Source: Pirellulales bacterium
GTDB lineage: Bacteria > Planctomycetota > Planctomycetia > Pirellulales > JALHPA01
Reading direction: 5' to 3'
Assembly (NCBI GenBank): GCA_033762255.1
Contig: JANRLT010000017.1
Coordinates: 59,027-123,026 of the forward strand
DNA length: 64,000 nt
The position numbers and the translations under genes were made by a program. A model generated the notes under the pieces. That model was given only the letters and a program-made list of their open reading frames with translations, did no database searches and was not told the origin of the DNA. Shown in pieces: positions 18,385-26,888 of this stretch; positions within the stretch are counted from its first letter, which is position 1; each line of letters starts with the position of its first letter.

Positions 18385-18459
18385 TGGGTAGTAGGTGGTA
18401 GTTTGACAGACGCTTGTATTTATTTCTGCATTCTTCATTCATAATTCTTCCTTCCCCGT

Positions 18460-19506
18460 ATGTCGCGTCCCCCGATCAAAGGACTCATCGGCTCTGGCCC
18501 GGCCATGCAAGAGGTCTACCGCCTCACGCAGCAGGTCGCGCGGACCAATGCCAGCGTGCTGCTTTTGGGCGAAACGGGAACCGGCAAGGAACTCATCGCC
18601 AAGGCCGTGCACCAGTTGAGTCCGCGCGCGAGCGGACCATTTGTGCGAGTCAACTGCGGGGCCTTGTCCGAAAGTCTGCTGGAAAGCGAGCTATTTGGCC
18701 ATGTCCGGGGATCGTTTACTGGGGCCTTGGCCAATCGAACCGGCCGTTTTGAGGCCGCCCACACCGGCACGATTTTTTTGGATGAGATCAATTCCACCAC
18801 GCCCAAGCTGCAGGTGAAACTGTTGCGGGTGCTGCAAGAACGCGAGTTCGAACGGGTGGGGGACACCCAAACCGTGCGGGTGGACACGCGGGTGGTGGCG
18901 GCCAGCAACCGGGATCTGTTTGACGAGGTGGCGACGGGGAATTTTCGCGAGGATTTGTATTATCGGCTAAACGTGGTGCCGATTTACTTGCCGCCGCTGC
19001 GCGAACGGCGGGAGGACATACCCGAGCTGGTATCGCATTTTCTCAATATTTATAACGAGGAAAACGACCGGTATGTGACCCATATCGAGCGGACGGCGCT
19101 AGAGGCCATGCAAGCATATCCTTGGCCGGGGAATGTCCGTGAGTTGCAAAATGTCATCGAGCGAGCGGTGGTGATGGCCATGGGTGATGAACTGACCTGT
19201 GGATTACTGCCGCCGACGGTCCTAGGTCAAAAGCCCCCCCGGCTGATCCGTGGCGGAAAGGGGCAGGATTTGGAGTCCCTCACTAGCGATGTTGTGCAGC
19301 AGGGACTGGCGAGCGCGGGACCTAATAGCGATGACCTGTACAATAAAATTGTCAATCGCGTGGAAAAAGAACTGATCGCGCAGGTCATGGCCGCCTGTGA
19401 CAATATCCAAACCAAGGCGGCCACCCGCCTGGGAATCAACCGGAATACATTGCACAAAAAGCTGAAGGAATACGGCCTGGAAGGGGGCGAAAATGGGGAT
19501 GAGTGA
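18460..19506 (+). CDS. Sigma-54-dependent transcriptional activator, no sensor domain
   Basis: 348-residue bacterial enhancer-binding protein. The AAA+ domain starts almost at residue 8 with Walker A GETGTGKE (37-44), the sigma-54 contact loop HVRGSFTGA (about 81-89; canonical GAFTGA with Ser for Ala), Walker [10 protein letters not shown] (about 101-109) and the arginine-finger region [24 protein letters not shown]-terminal Fis-type helix-turn-helix ends the protein ([21 protein letters not shown], about 323-343). It lacks a receiver or other N-terminal regulatory domain, so control must come by another protein or expression level. The gene just upstream encodes a protein with a degenerate receiver; a PEP-CTERM gene lies 254 bases downstream. 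Confidence 0.9.
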   Translation: MSRPPIKGLIGSGPAMQEVYRLTQQVARTNASVLLLGETGTGKELIAKAVHQLSPRASGPFVRVNCGALSESLLESELFGHVRGSFTGALANRTGRFEAAHTGTIFLDEINSTTPKLQVKLLRVLQEREFERVGDTQTVRVDTRVVAASNRDLFDEVATGNFREDLYYRLNVVPIYLPPLRERREDIPELVSHFLNIYNEENDRYVTHIERTALEAMQAYPWPGNVRELQNVIERAVVMAMGDELTCGLLPPTVLGQKPPRLIRGGKGQDLESLTSDVVQQGLASAGPNSDDLYNKIVNRVEKELIAQVMAACDNIQTKAATRLGINRNTLHKKLKEYGLEGGENGDE

Positions 19507-19760
19507 GCCAGAGGCTGCATGAAGAAATCAGCAGGATTTTTATGAGTGTCTAACTTCTTGAATATACATTCGCTTCACCATAAGAAATTATCACTTTGAT
19601 ACTATATTATCAATTAGAGAATTTAATGGGGTTAACCGCAAATCTCTCTTTTATTACTAGCCTTTTGACTATGTATTGTTAAAGTTGTATTAAGCCCAAT
19701 AATAAAGAGAGCAATGCCAGGACAACTCAAGATTGACTTACTTTGACTGAAGGATGTGTT

Positions 19761-20456
19761 ATGAAAACCATGATCTTTTGTGTAACGTTGGTCGTGTGCC
19801 TGTTGGGCATTAATGTCAGATCGGCGTTTGCCGATTTGCTCATTAACATGAGCCAGGTCTACAACGGCGCCACCCCCAGCGGAGTCGGTGCATGGGGTAC
19901 TGCAAAATTTGAAGATGTGACGACTGGCGAAGTCTTGTTGACGATGACCAATCTGTTGAACTCCCCCACTGAGTATTTGGCTGCTTGGTATTTCAATTTG
20001 GACCCGGCCTTTAAGCCAAAGAATTTGGTATTTACCCATGTTTCGGGACAAGCAGCTAAAAAAATCACTAATCGCGCCAATAATACCGAGCCACCCGGTC
20101 AAGGTGGTGATTTTGATATTTCCTTTGCATACGAAAGCGCGAATAATGTCAATCGCTTCAAGATGGATGAAACTTCCGTCTACAAGATTAAGGCTCCGGG
20201 AATCACTTCCAGTTCGTTTAAGTGGTTTAGTGAAAACGAGAACAACTCTTTTGTTTCGGTGATAGCGATTCGTGGCATTCCTATCAATCCATACTGTTCA
20301 GATACCCTCTCCGGCGAAGTTGCTGGAACTATACCACCCGCATCCCAAGCTCCAGTGCCCGAGTTGGGTTCGATGTGTGCTTGGGGAGGAATTGCTGGAA
20401 TGGTCGGCCTCGTATCCTTCCTGCGTCAGAGACGTCGACGCAGTGACGCGGTATAA
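19761..20456 (+). CDS. PEP-CTERM sorting-domain exported protein
   Basis: 231 residues. A signal peptide (MKTMIFCVTLVVCLLGINV, cleavage probably after SAFA) is followed by a beta-rich body without recognised enzyme motifs, and a C-terminal PEP-CTERM-like tail: VPELGS (about 198-203, variant of VPEPGS), a hydrophobic helix and RQRRRR. Such tails are cut and sorted by an exosortase in bacteria that make exopolysaccharide; no exosortase gene is present here. The start at 19761 has AAGGA upstream. A strong terminator follows at 20519-20550. The gene looks more AT-rich than its neighbours. Confidence 0.8.
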   Translation: MKTMIFCVTLVVCLLGINVRSAFADLLINMSQVYNGATPSGVGAWGTAKFEDVTTGEVLLTMTNLLNSPTEYLAAWYFNLDPAFKPKNLVFTHVSGQAAKKITNRANNTEPPGQGGDFDISFAYESANNVNRFKMDETSVYKIKAPGITSSSFKWFSENENNSFVSVIAIRGIPINPYCSDTLSGEVAGTIPPASQAPVPELGSMCAWGGIAGMVGLVSFLRQRRRRSDAV

Positions 20457-20518
20457 GATATTGAATATCCCCTTGCTCCCTTGATTTGGTCCCCAAAAAA
20501 ACATATTTCAACCCAATA

Positions 20519-20550
20519 AAGTCACTGCCAATCCGGCGGTGACTTTTTTT
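20519..20550 (+). terminator. Rho-independent terminator after the PEP-CTERM gene
   Basis: Stem AAGTCACTGCC / GGCGGTGACTT (one mismatch) with a five-base loop and a run of seven T. Confidence 0.85.
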
Positions 20551-20754
20551 ATGGAATTTGCCAGTGTTGAAATGCGACTGGGATGCTTTTGCGGAGTAAA
20601 AGACAACCCCCTTCGACCTAGCGCATTTTTTTAACCGGCACGCATCCTTGCCAGCGTTTCCGTTGTGCGAAATAATCCAGACAACGAGCATGCCTTGCCC
20701 GCGAACGGATAAAAATAAATGAATTCCCCTCGCCCATAATACCACTGCCGTAAT

Positions 20755-21174
20755 ATGCATTCGCTTACCAATGGACCGATTGATATCGCAGCGGTGTTAG
20801 CCAGCGTGCAGTCTCCCGCAGCCGGGGGGGTGGTGCTCTTTTTGGGGACCACACGCAACCAGACGGGTGGCCGGGCCACCGCCTCGCTCGACTACGAAGC
20901 TTACCCCGAATTGGCCCAGCGCGAACTGGCTGCCTTAGAGGAACAGGCCCGCACGCGCTGGAATTTGATCGACTGCGCGATCGTGCATCGCCTGGGTCGC
21001 GTCGAAGTGGGAGAGGCCAGCGTGGCAATCGCGGTTAGCTCGGCACACCGGGGAGAGGCATTTGCGGCGGGCCAGTGGCTGATTGACACGCTCAAACAGT
21101 CCGTGCCCATCTGGAAGTGCGAGAACTGGGCCGATGGCGCGCGCGAGTGGGTGCATCCGGGACAAGTCACCTGA
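20755..21174 (+). CDS. moaE: Molybdopterin synthase catalytic subunit MoaE
   Basis: Large subunit of molybdopterin synthase, which moves sulfur from MoaD thiocarboxylate to precursor Z (cPMP) in molybdenum-cofactor synthesis. 139 residues, normal size. Seen: VVLFLGTTRNQTGGR (about 26-40), LDYEAYPELA (about 43-52), VHRLGRVEVGEASVAIAVSSAHR (usual core) and the active-site segment LKQSVPIWKCE (about 112-122) containing both conserved lysines. The MoaD partner and other moa/moe genes are not in the window. Confidence 0.93.
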   Translation: MHSLTNGPIDIAAVLASVQSPAAGGVVLFLGTTRNQTGGRATASLDYEAYPELAQRELAALEEQARTRWNLIDCAIVHRLGRVEVGEASVAIAVSSAHRGEAFAAGQWLIDTLKQSVPIWKCENWADGAREWVHPGQVT

Positions 21175-21603
21175 GAGTCAGCTGCTTGGCATAAAATAGC
21201 GTCAATATCCGGCTGGTATTAACGATACGGGCGAAAAGCCCAGCCTCTAACAGCCTAAGGTAAGCGCAGCGTCGCCCTAGGTTTAAGGCCTCAAATGATT
21301 TAAATTTCTTAATTTTTGGCTAGAACCGCGGGAGTTAATCCTCTTGAATTGCAAGTTTCCCGCTTTTCAACTACGCTACAGCCATTCCGCAACAGGGGGA
21401 TTTGGCGGATGGGGGAAACAGGTAAAGCCGTCGGGGGCCTATTACACCCGCGGATTTTACACGCCCCTAGCCATGATCCGTTTACGCATGGTTGATCGAG
21501 GGGAGCACATCGGACCGGATGAATATCGCGGTTAGTGTTGCCGAAAAAAGCCCCGCTGAAAGTGCATGCCGGGAATTCGCAGCCACTTATCTGTAACTTA
21601 CTT
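21175..21603. other. Intergenic region moaE to MFS gene
   Basis: 429 bases. It holds one copy of the dispersed repeat at 21251-21286. An in-frame extension of the MFS gene starts at 21535 but the family-like leader begins at 21604. No other gene seen. Confidence 0.5.
21251..21286 (-). repeat. Dispersed repeat, second copy
   Basis: Read on the minus strand it matches the core of the element at 3758-3790: CCTAGGGCGACGCTGCGCTT followed by ACCTTAGGCTG. The right arm has changed (CCTTAGG for CCCTAGG) so the stem here is imperfect. Confidence 0.75.
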
Positions 21604-23217
21604 ATGTCCGAACAGCCCAAACGCAATCCTTACGAGTCTCCCGCCTTGCCCGTCGCTGGCACATCCACGGAGTCTGCCCCTCCGGTACCAAGTGGCCATG
21701 ATCCGCTGGGGGATCGCCTGCTCAAACTCTTTTGGTGGAAACCAGCCGCCACCTTGGCCGAGCAAGTCCGTCGCCGGGTCAGTGTGCATTTGTTGCCATA
21801 TTTATTCTTTTTATACATTTTGGCCTATTTGGACCGGATCAATGTGCAGGTTGCCCAATCAGGAATGAAGCTTCCCCCCAGCCAGGGGGGGCTGGATTTT
21901 GATAGTAAAATTATCGGTTTTGGGGCGGGGTTGTTCTTTTGGGGATATTGGATCTTAGAGATTCCCAGCACGCTAAGCGTGGCCAAATGGGGGGCGCGCT
22001 GGGTCTTTGTGCGGATTCTTATATTGTGGGGCCTGGCCGCCGGGTTGGTGGGGTTGATTGGCCTGCCTGTCATGACCAGCATGCTAGGTTGGATCCCCAC
22101 GCTGCCGGAATACAACTTTGGCAGCGCGTGGACGGGTTATTTTTCACCGGGATACTTCTTTAATCAACTCCCCACCAACGCCGAGTATCAGTTTTATTTT
22201 TTTCGCTTTTTACTGGGCTTTTTTGAAGGGGGCTTTTTTCCCTCTGTGATTGTCTATCTGTCAATGTGGTTCCGGCCCCGCGACCGGGCCAAGGCCTTGG
22301 CGGTGTTTATGACGGCTATCCCTATTTCCAGCACGGTGGGCATCCCCTTTTCCAACTTACTCATGTATATCGACTGGTTTGGGCTCGAGGGTTGGCGGTG
22401 GGTGTATATCATTCAGGGGATCATGCCCTTTCTAGCGGGTTTTGCCACGTTGTTTTTTCTGCCCAATAATCCCGACCAGGCGGCGTTTTTGCGAAATGAC
22501 GAACGGGAGTGGCTTAACGGAGAGCTGGAACGGGAGCATGTCGAACGCCGGGACAGCCACGCGCAGCATGGCCATTTTGCCCTGATACGGGACAGCTTGG
22601 GAATGATTTTACTGCTGACGCTGGTCTATTTTGGGCATAATGTCGTCAGCTATGGATTGTCGACATTTATGCAACCGTTGATCAAAGAGGTGTTGTTTAA
22701 GGATAACACCGCCATGGCCGCGCTGTTGACCAGCGTTCTGTATGGCTTGGCGACGGTTGGTATTTTGCTGAATGGCTGGCATTCGGATAAGACGGGCGAG
22801 CGCGTGTTCCATGTGGCGGTGCCGCTGTTTTTATTGGGGACGGGGGTGATTTTGGCCGGTTTATGCATTCGCTATTTGCATAGTCCCGGCATCGCCGTGG
22901 CGATTTTAGTGCTGTTGGTGGGGATCAGTTATTATTCGCACTTGCCGGCGTTTTGGCCGATCCCATCCATGTTCCTGGGCTCCACTTCCGCCGCGGCCGC
23001 CATCGGTTTTATTAATATGTTTGGCAACTTGGGGGGGTTCTTTGGACCGTACATGTTTGGCAATATCGTCTCGGAAAAAGTAAACGGCGTCGAAGTGACC
23101 CACTATGATTTGGGCCTGTTGGTGGTGGGCCCATTCCCCATAATTTCGGCGGTCATTGTGCTGGCGGTGGCCCAATTTCGCCGGGCACAGCCGTTGCCGC
23201 CAATAACGAATGCCTGA
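21604..23217 (+). CDS. MFS transporter, anion:cation symporter-like
   Basis: 537-residue inner-membrane protein with about 12 hydrophobic segments. A 55-residue cytoplasmic leader begins MSEQPKRNPYESPALP; the NPYESP motif is common at the N-terminus of planctomycete membrane proteins. TM1 ends with LAYLDRINVQVAQ, and the second segment FGAGLFFWGYWILEIPSTL is characteristic of the anion:cation symporter branch of the major facilitator superfamily (transporters of tartrate, glucarate, phthalate and similar organic anions). The central loop between TM6 and TM7 carries LNGELEREHVERRDSH. Substrate cannot be named; no catabolic genes lie next to it. Confidence 0.87.
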   Translation: MSEQPKRNPYESPALPVAGTSTESAPPVPSGHDPLGDRLLKLFWWKPAATLAEQVRRRVSVHLLPYLFFLYILAYLDRINVQVAQSGMKLPPSQGGLDFDSKIIGFGAGLFFWGYWILEIPSTLSVAKWGARWVFVRILILWGLAAGLVGLIGLPVMTSMLGWIPTLPEYNFGSAWTGYFSPGYFFNQLPTNAEYQFYFFRFLLGFFEGGFFPSVIVYLSMWFRPRDRAKALAVFMTAIPISSTVGIPFSNLLMYIDWFGLEGWRWVYIIQGIMPFLAGFATLFFLPNNPDQAAFLRNDEREWLNGELEREHVERRDSHAQHGHFALIRDSLGMILLLTLVYFGHNVVSYGLSTFMQPLIKEVLFKDNTAMAALLTSVLYGLATVGILLNGWHSDKTGERVFHVAVPLFLLGTGVILAGLCIRYLHSPGIAVAILVLLVGISYYSHLPAFWPIPSMFLGSTSAAAAIGFINMFGNLGGFFGPYMFGNIVSEKVNGVEVTHYDLGLLVVGPFPIISAVIVLAVAQFRRAQPLPPITNA

Positions 23218-23364
23218 TAGCCAGGGAAGCGAGTATTGCATCCGGACGGAAGTGGCTAAAAGATTCATGTAACTTAGATTTTTGACTAGCTGCGGGACAG
23301 ATTTTGCCGTGGATTGTATAATAGAGATATGTGATTTTCTTTCGGCTACGCAGTGTGTGATATT

Positions 23365-23928
23365 ATGTCCCTGGCACCCACCAAATATCGATTGTCCGTA
23401 AAAGAATTTCAACGCATGGGCGAGAGCGGGATCTTTCCGCCCGAGGCGCGCCTGGAACTCATCGCGGGGGAAATCATCGAAATGAGCCCGATTGGCGCCT
23501 TACACGCGGCTTATGTGAATTTGTTGCTGGACCTCATAAAGAAGCAACTGCCAGCGGATTATACTCTTAGTGTCCAGAACCCGATTCAACTTGAGTGGTC
23601 CCAACCCCAGCCCGATCTGGCGATTCTAGTGCCCAACCCCAAAAGTTACCGCCACCAGCTTCCCTCGGCCGCCGACACACTCTTGATAGTGGAGGTCTCC
23701 GACAGCACGCTAGATTACGATCGCGAGGTAAAATTACCGCTGTACGCCGGGGCGGGAATTCCCGAGGTTTGGATTGTCAATCTGCAAGAAGACCGAGTCG
23801 AGGCGTACACTCAACCGGCCGCGACAGGTTACCTACAATCGCAAATCCTGGCAAACAACCAAACGTATTGTTCAAAGTCTGTTTCCGGCTTAGAAATTTC
23901 TCCCTCGCAACTCTTTGATAAGAATTAA
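23365..23928 (+). CDS. Uma2 family endonuclease-like protein, copy 1
   Basis: 187 residues of the Uma2/DUF820 family, which has a PD-(D/E)XK nuclease fold. Seen: ARLELIAGEIIEMSPIG (about 27-43), PDLAIL (about 83-88), LLIVEVSDSTLDYDREVK (about 109-126, with the E-x-S and Lys of the fold) and LYAGAGIPEVWIVNL (about 129-143). Biological role is unknown; such proteins are highly multiplied in cyanobacteria and planctomycetes. It is directly followed, 21 bases after its stop, by a close paralogue. An ATG four codons upstream (23353) is possible, but both copies align from MSLAPTKYRLSV. Confidence 0.87.
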   Translation: MSLAPTKYRLSVKEFQRMGESGIFPPEARLELIAGEIIEMSPIGALHAAYVNLLLDLIKKQLPADYTLSVQNPIQLEWSQPQPDLAILVPNPKSYRHQLPSAADTLLIVEVSDSTLDYDREVKLPLYAGAGIPEVWIVNLQEDRVEAYTQPAATGYLQSQILANNQTYCSKSVSGLEISPSQLFDKN

Positions 23929-23949
23929 TCGCCTCCGCAATGTAACACC

Positions 23950-24516
23950 ATGTCCCTGGCACCCACAAAATATCGTTTATCCGTAGCCGAGTTTCAACGC
24001 ATGGGCGAAAGCGGGATCTTTCCGCCCGAGGCGCGCCTGGAACTCATCGCGGGGGAAATCATCGAAATGAGTCCTATCGGCGCCTTGCACGCGGCCTACG
24101 TCAGTTTGTTGTCGAGAATATTTAGCAATCAGGTTGCCGAGCCCTATATTATTTTTGTGCAAAATCCGATTCAATTGGCCGATTCCCAACCGCAGCCCGA
24201 TTTGGCGATTCTTTTGCCCCACCCCAAAAGTTACCGCCACCATCTCCCCACCGCCGCGGACACGCTCTTAATAGTAGAGGTTTCCGACAGCACGCTAGAT
24301 TACGATCGCGAGGTAAAATTACCGCTATACGCCGGGGCGGGAATTCCCGAGGTTTGGATTGTAAATTTGCAAGAAGACCAGCTCGAAGTGTACACCCAGC
24401 CGGCGGCGACAGGTTACCTGCGTTCGCGATACATCAAGCGAACTGAAACGTACGAGTCCGAAATTCTTCCCGGTCTAAAGCTTTCTCCCGCCGCAATCTT
24501 GGATGATCCAGAATAA
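23950..24516 (+). CDS. Uma2 family endonuclease-like protein, copy 2
   Basis: 188 residues, tandem paralogue of the preceding gene. Residues 1-50 and the catalytic stretch from PQPDLAIL to NLQED are almost identical between the two, while residues about 52-75 and the C-terminal 30 differ strongly (for example SRIFSNQVAEPYIIF here against DLIKKQLPADYTLS in copy 1). All fold motifs named for copy 1 are kept, so both look functional. The mosaic pattern suggests duplication followed by diversification or by gene conversion of the conserved blocks. Confidence 0.87.
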   Translation: MSLAPTKYRLSVAEFQRMGESGIFPPEARLELIAGEIIEMSPIGALHAAYVSLLSRIFSNQVAEPYIIFVQNPIQLADSQPQPDLAILLPHPKSYRHHLPTAADTLLIVEVSDSTLDYDREVKLPLYAGAGIPEVWIVNLQEDQLEVYTQPAATGYLRSRYIKRTETYESEILPGLKLSPAAILDDPE

Positions 24517-24842
24517 CCCCGGGCATCCTGTAGAGCGCTGTCTCTCTGTCCGCCACTTTGCCATCAATCCGTTTGGCAACATTGCAAAACTGACCGGATC
24601 AGGGATGTGCCCGTTTTTCGGCAGTTTATGACTCTGGCACGAGAATTGACTGCGCCGCAAAACCCTGTTTTTCACAATCTTGACGAGGATGCGGTGCGAT
24701 TTTTGGTTGCATTTACCGTCTCGATGCGCGATATTGGATAAAAATCCCGTTCGCGAACAGTGTCGTGAGGAGGGGATTTTATCGCCCACCAAGGGGGGCT
24801 ATGCCAGCCCACCGATTCGCTTCACCAGAGGGAGTACCTGCC
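24517..24842. other. Intergenic region upstream of the DUF1080/ThuA gene
   Basis: 326 bases. Contains a sigma-54-like sequence (24635-24650) and, near the gene, GAGGGAG as ribosome binding site. Nothing else recognised. Confidence 0.4.
24635..24650 (+). promoter_or_regulatory. Sigma-54-like -24/-12 sequence
   Basis: TGGCACG-AGAA-TTGAC matches the sigma-54 consensus TGGCACGNNNNTTGCW except that the C of the -12 GC is A. It is about 190 bases before the DUF1080/ThuA start. A single match of this kind can occur by chance. Confidence 0.2.
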
Positions 24843-26387
24843 ATGCGGTTTTTGGTAGCGCGCGGAATCGCCGCGCTGGTTTGTTGTTTGTTTAGCATTC
24901 AGGCATTTGCCGCGGAGACCGAAAAATCCGCCCCCCCCAGCGGCTCTAAGCCAATTTTTGATGGCAAGTCACTGGAGGGTTGGGACGGTAATCCCAAGTT
25001 TTGGCGAGTAGAAGAAGGCGCCATCGTGGGCCAGACTACTGCGGAAAACCCCACCGAAGGGAACACCTTTCTCATCTGGAAACAAGGGGAATTGGACGAT
25101 TTTGAATTGACCCTGGATTATAAAATCATCGGCGGTAACTCTGGCATCCAATATCGCAGTACCGATCATGGCAATTGGGTGGTGGGGGGTTACCAGGCCG
25201 ACTTTGAATCCGGAGACACTTATTCCGGCATTAACTATGAAGAACGAGGCCGCGGCATCTTATGCGAACGGGGCCAGCGGGTCACCATCAAAGCCGATGG
25301 TAGCAAAGTCCCAGGAGAAAAAATTGGCGACAGCGCCGAAATCCAAAAGAAAATCAACAAGGAAGATTGGAATTCGTATAAAATTGTCGCCAGCGGCAAT
25401 AAGCTTTCCCATTTTATCAATGGACAGCTTACTAGCGAAGTGATCGATGAACAGGCTGACAAACGGAAGCTGTCGGGGATTTTGGCCCTGCAACTGCACG
25501 CTGGCCCCCCCATGACGGTCATGTTTCGCGATATCCATCTCAAACGGACCAAGCTGGCCGCGGTGGATCCCATCGGCCCGCGCAAGAAACTTGTCCTGGT
25601 AGCGGGGAGTCCCAGCCACGGCCCCGGTGACCATGAATTTAACGCCGGCTCGCAACTATTAAAAAAATGCCTGGCCCAGCAAACACCGCAATTGGTGACA
25701 GCCCTGTACAAAGGAGGTTGGCCCCAGGATCCCACCGCCTACGACAACGCCGACGGCATCATGCTATATATGGATGGGGGTGGCGGCCACCCTGTGATCC
25801 AGCGTAACCGTCTGGCCGAAATTGACAATCTGATGAAACAAGGGGTCGGCTTGGCCTGTGCCCATTACGCCGTGGAAGTCCCCAAGGAAAAGGGGGGGCC
25901 GGACTTTTTAAACTGGATCGGCGGTTATTTTGAGATGCACTGGTCGGTCAATCCCCACTGGGACGCCCAAATGCAATCCCTACCCCAGCACCCCATTACC
26001 AACGGCGTGCAGGCGTTTAAGCTGAACGACGAATGGTATTATCACATGCGCTTTCGCGAAAAAATGGAGGGGGTCACGCCCATTCTGACCGCCGTCGCGC
26101 CGGAATCGACCGTCGGCAACGACGGTCCACATAGCGGCAATCCGACCGTCCGCGCCGCGGTCAAAAACAAGGAACCGCAACACCTGGCCTGGGCGTACGA
26201 ACGCCCGGACGGGGGGCGTGGTTTTGGCTATACGGGCGGGCATTTTCATCGCAATTGGCGGGACGATAACAACCGCAAACTGTACCTCAACGCGCTTTTG
26301 TGGATTTGCAAGCTGGATGTTCCCGCGGAAGGCGTCCAAAGCAGCGTCAGCGAAGTTGACATGAAGGAAAACCTCGACCCCAAGTAA
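24843..26387 (+). CDS. Exported DUF1080 (3-keto-disaccharide hydrolase) + ThuA-like protein
   Basis: 514 residues. A signal peptide (MRFLVARGIAALVCCLFSIQAFA) is followed by a DUF1080 beta-sandwich (about 35-235; FDGKSLEGWDGN, SGIQYRS, GRGILCERGQ, WNSYKIVASGNKLSHFING), related to lectin/glucanase folds and proposed 3-keto-glycoside hydrolases, and a ThuA-like domain (about 240-500; VLVAGSPSHGPGDHEF, GIMLYMDGGGGHP, GVGLACAHYAVE, FGYTGGHFHRNW) resembling class I glutamine amidotransferases. Such fusions are frequent in planctomycetes that degrade complex sugars. The frame continues to 24765, but the ATG at 24843 starts a good signal peptide. The enzymatic reaction is inferred from family names only. 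Confidence 0.88.
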   Translation: MRFLVARGIAALVCCLFSIQAFAAETEKSAPPSGSKPIFDGKSLEGWDGNPKFWRVEEGAIVGQTTAENPTEGNTFLIWKQGELDDFELTLDYKIIGGNSGIQYRSTDHGNWVVGGYQADFESGDTYSGINYEERGRGILCERGQRVTIKADGSKVPGEKIGDSAEIQKKINKEDWNSYKIVASGNKLSHFINGQLTSEVIDEQADKRKLSGILALQLHAGPPMTVMFRDIHLKRTKLAAVDPIGPRKKLVLVAGSPSHGPGDHEFNAGSQLLKKCLAQQTPQLVTALYKGGWPQDPTAYDNADGIMLYMDGGGGHPVIQRNRLAEIDNLMKQGVGLACAHYAVEVPKEKGGPDFLNWIGGYFEMHWSVNPHWDAQMQSLPQHPITNGVQAFKLNDEWYYHMRFREKMEGVTPILTAVAPESTVGNDGPHSGNPTVRAAVKNKEPQHLAWAYERPDGGRGFGYTGGHFHRNWRDDNNRKLYLNALLWICKLDVPAEGVQSSVSEVDMKENLDPK

Positions 26388-26392
26388 GTAGC

Positions 26393-26410
26393 GGAATTCG
26401 CTAGAATTCC
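26393..26410. repeat. GGAATTC-GCTA-GAATTCC palindromic repeat
   Basis: Perfect seven-base arms around GCTA, six bases after the DUF1080/ThuA stop and preceded by TAGC. It belongs to the same family as the elements at 42411-42461 and 45997-46048. Confidence 0.7.
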
Positions 26411-26532
26411 CAAGTAATACGCTTTCTAGCTAAACGTAGCGCGGCTAGCAATTTATGAAGGCACCCAGTATTACTGGGTTATTTCCGCATGACGCAACCG
26501 CGTTGCGGTAGAATTTCTTGGCTTGCGGTATT

Positions 26533-26653
26533 CCCAGGGTAGCCGCTACGCGGCAACCCTGGGCTGAGTTCCATAACCGCTTCGCGGTACTTCGCTACCG
26601 CAACGCGGTTCTGTAACAAAGCCCAGGGTTGGAGCGCAGCGAACAACCCTGGG
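26533..26653. repeat. Two related CCCAGGGT hairpins flanking a third inverted repeat
   Basis: Hairpin A (26533-26563): CCCAGGGT ... ACCCTGGG with an inner GCCG/CGGC stem. Hairpin B (26622-26653): perfect ten-base arms CCCAGGGTTG/CAACCCTGGG around GAGCGCAGCGAA. Between them an AACCGC...GCGGTT structure (about 26575-26612). Both hairpins share the CCCAGGGT/ACCCTGGG ends. Confidence 0.75.
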
Positions 26654-26888
26654 AAAAGAACAAAACCAGTGAACTCCTACTCCAACGGAGTTGCGGAAGC
26701 CTTTGGTAAATTGGGTAAAAACCGCGCTATGATTACTTGCGATTAGTATAACTAGGTGCCGGGGGTAAAACTCGTTTTTGCCCCCGATAGCCGGGGTCGG
26801 GAGTCTGACGCCGTAATATTGATTTTTTGCGAACATGCTTATTCGCGGAAGACTCCTGTCCCCCTTCAGCCCGCATAAAACAATCACT

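Larger units (their letters stand above)
26388..26888. other. Structured repeat-rich intergenic region
   Basis: 501 bases between convergent genes, with no gene but several hairpins: 26393-26410, 26533-26563, 26575-26612 and 26622-26653. Details are given in the repeat entries. Confidence 0.7.

Noticed and set aside
19761..20456. Exosortase or EPS gene cluster near the PEP-CTERM proteins
   Set aside because: No exosortase (eight-TM with Cys/Arg/His) or polysaccharide gene is found in the window.
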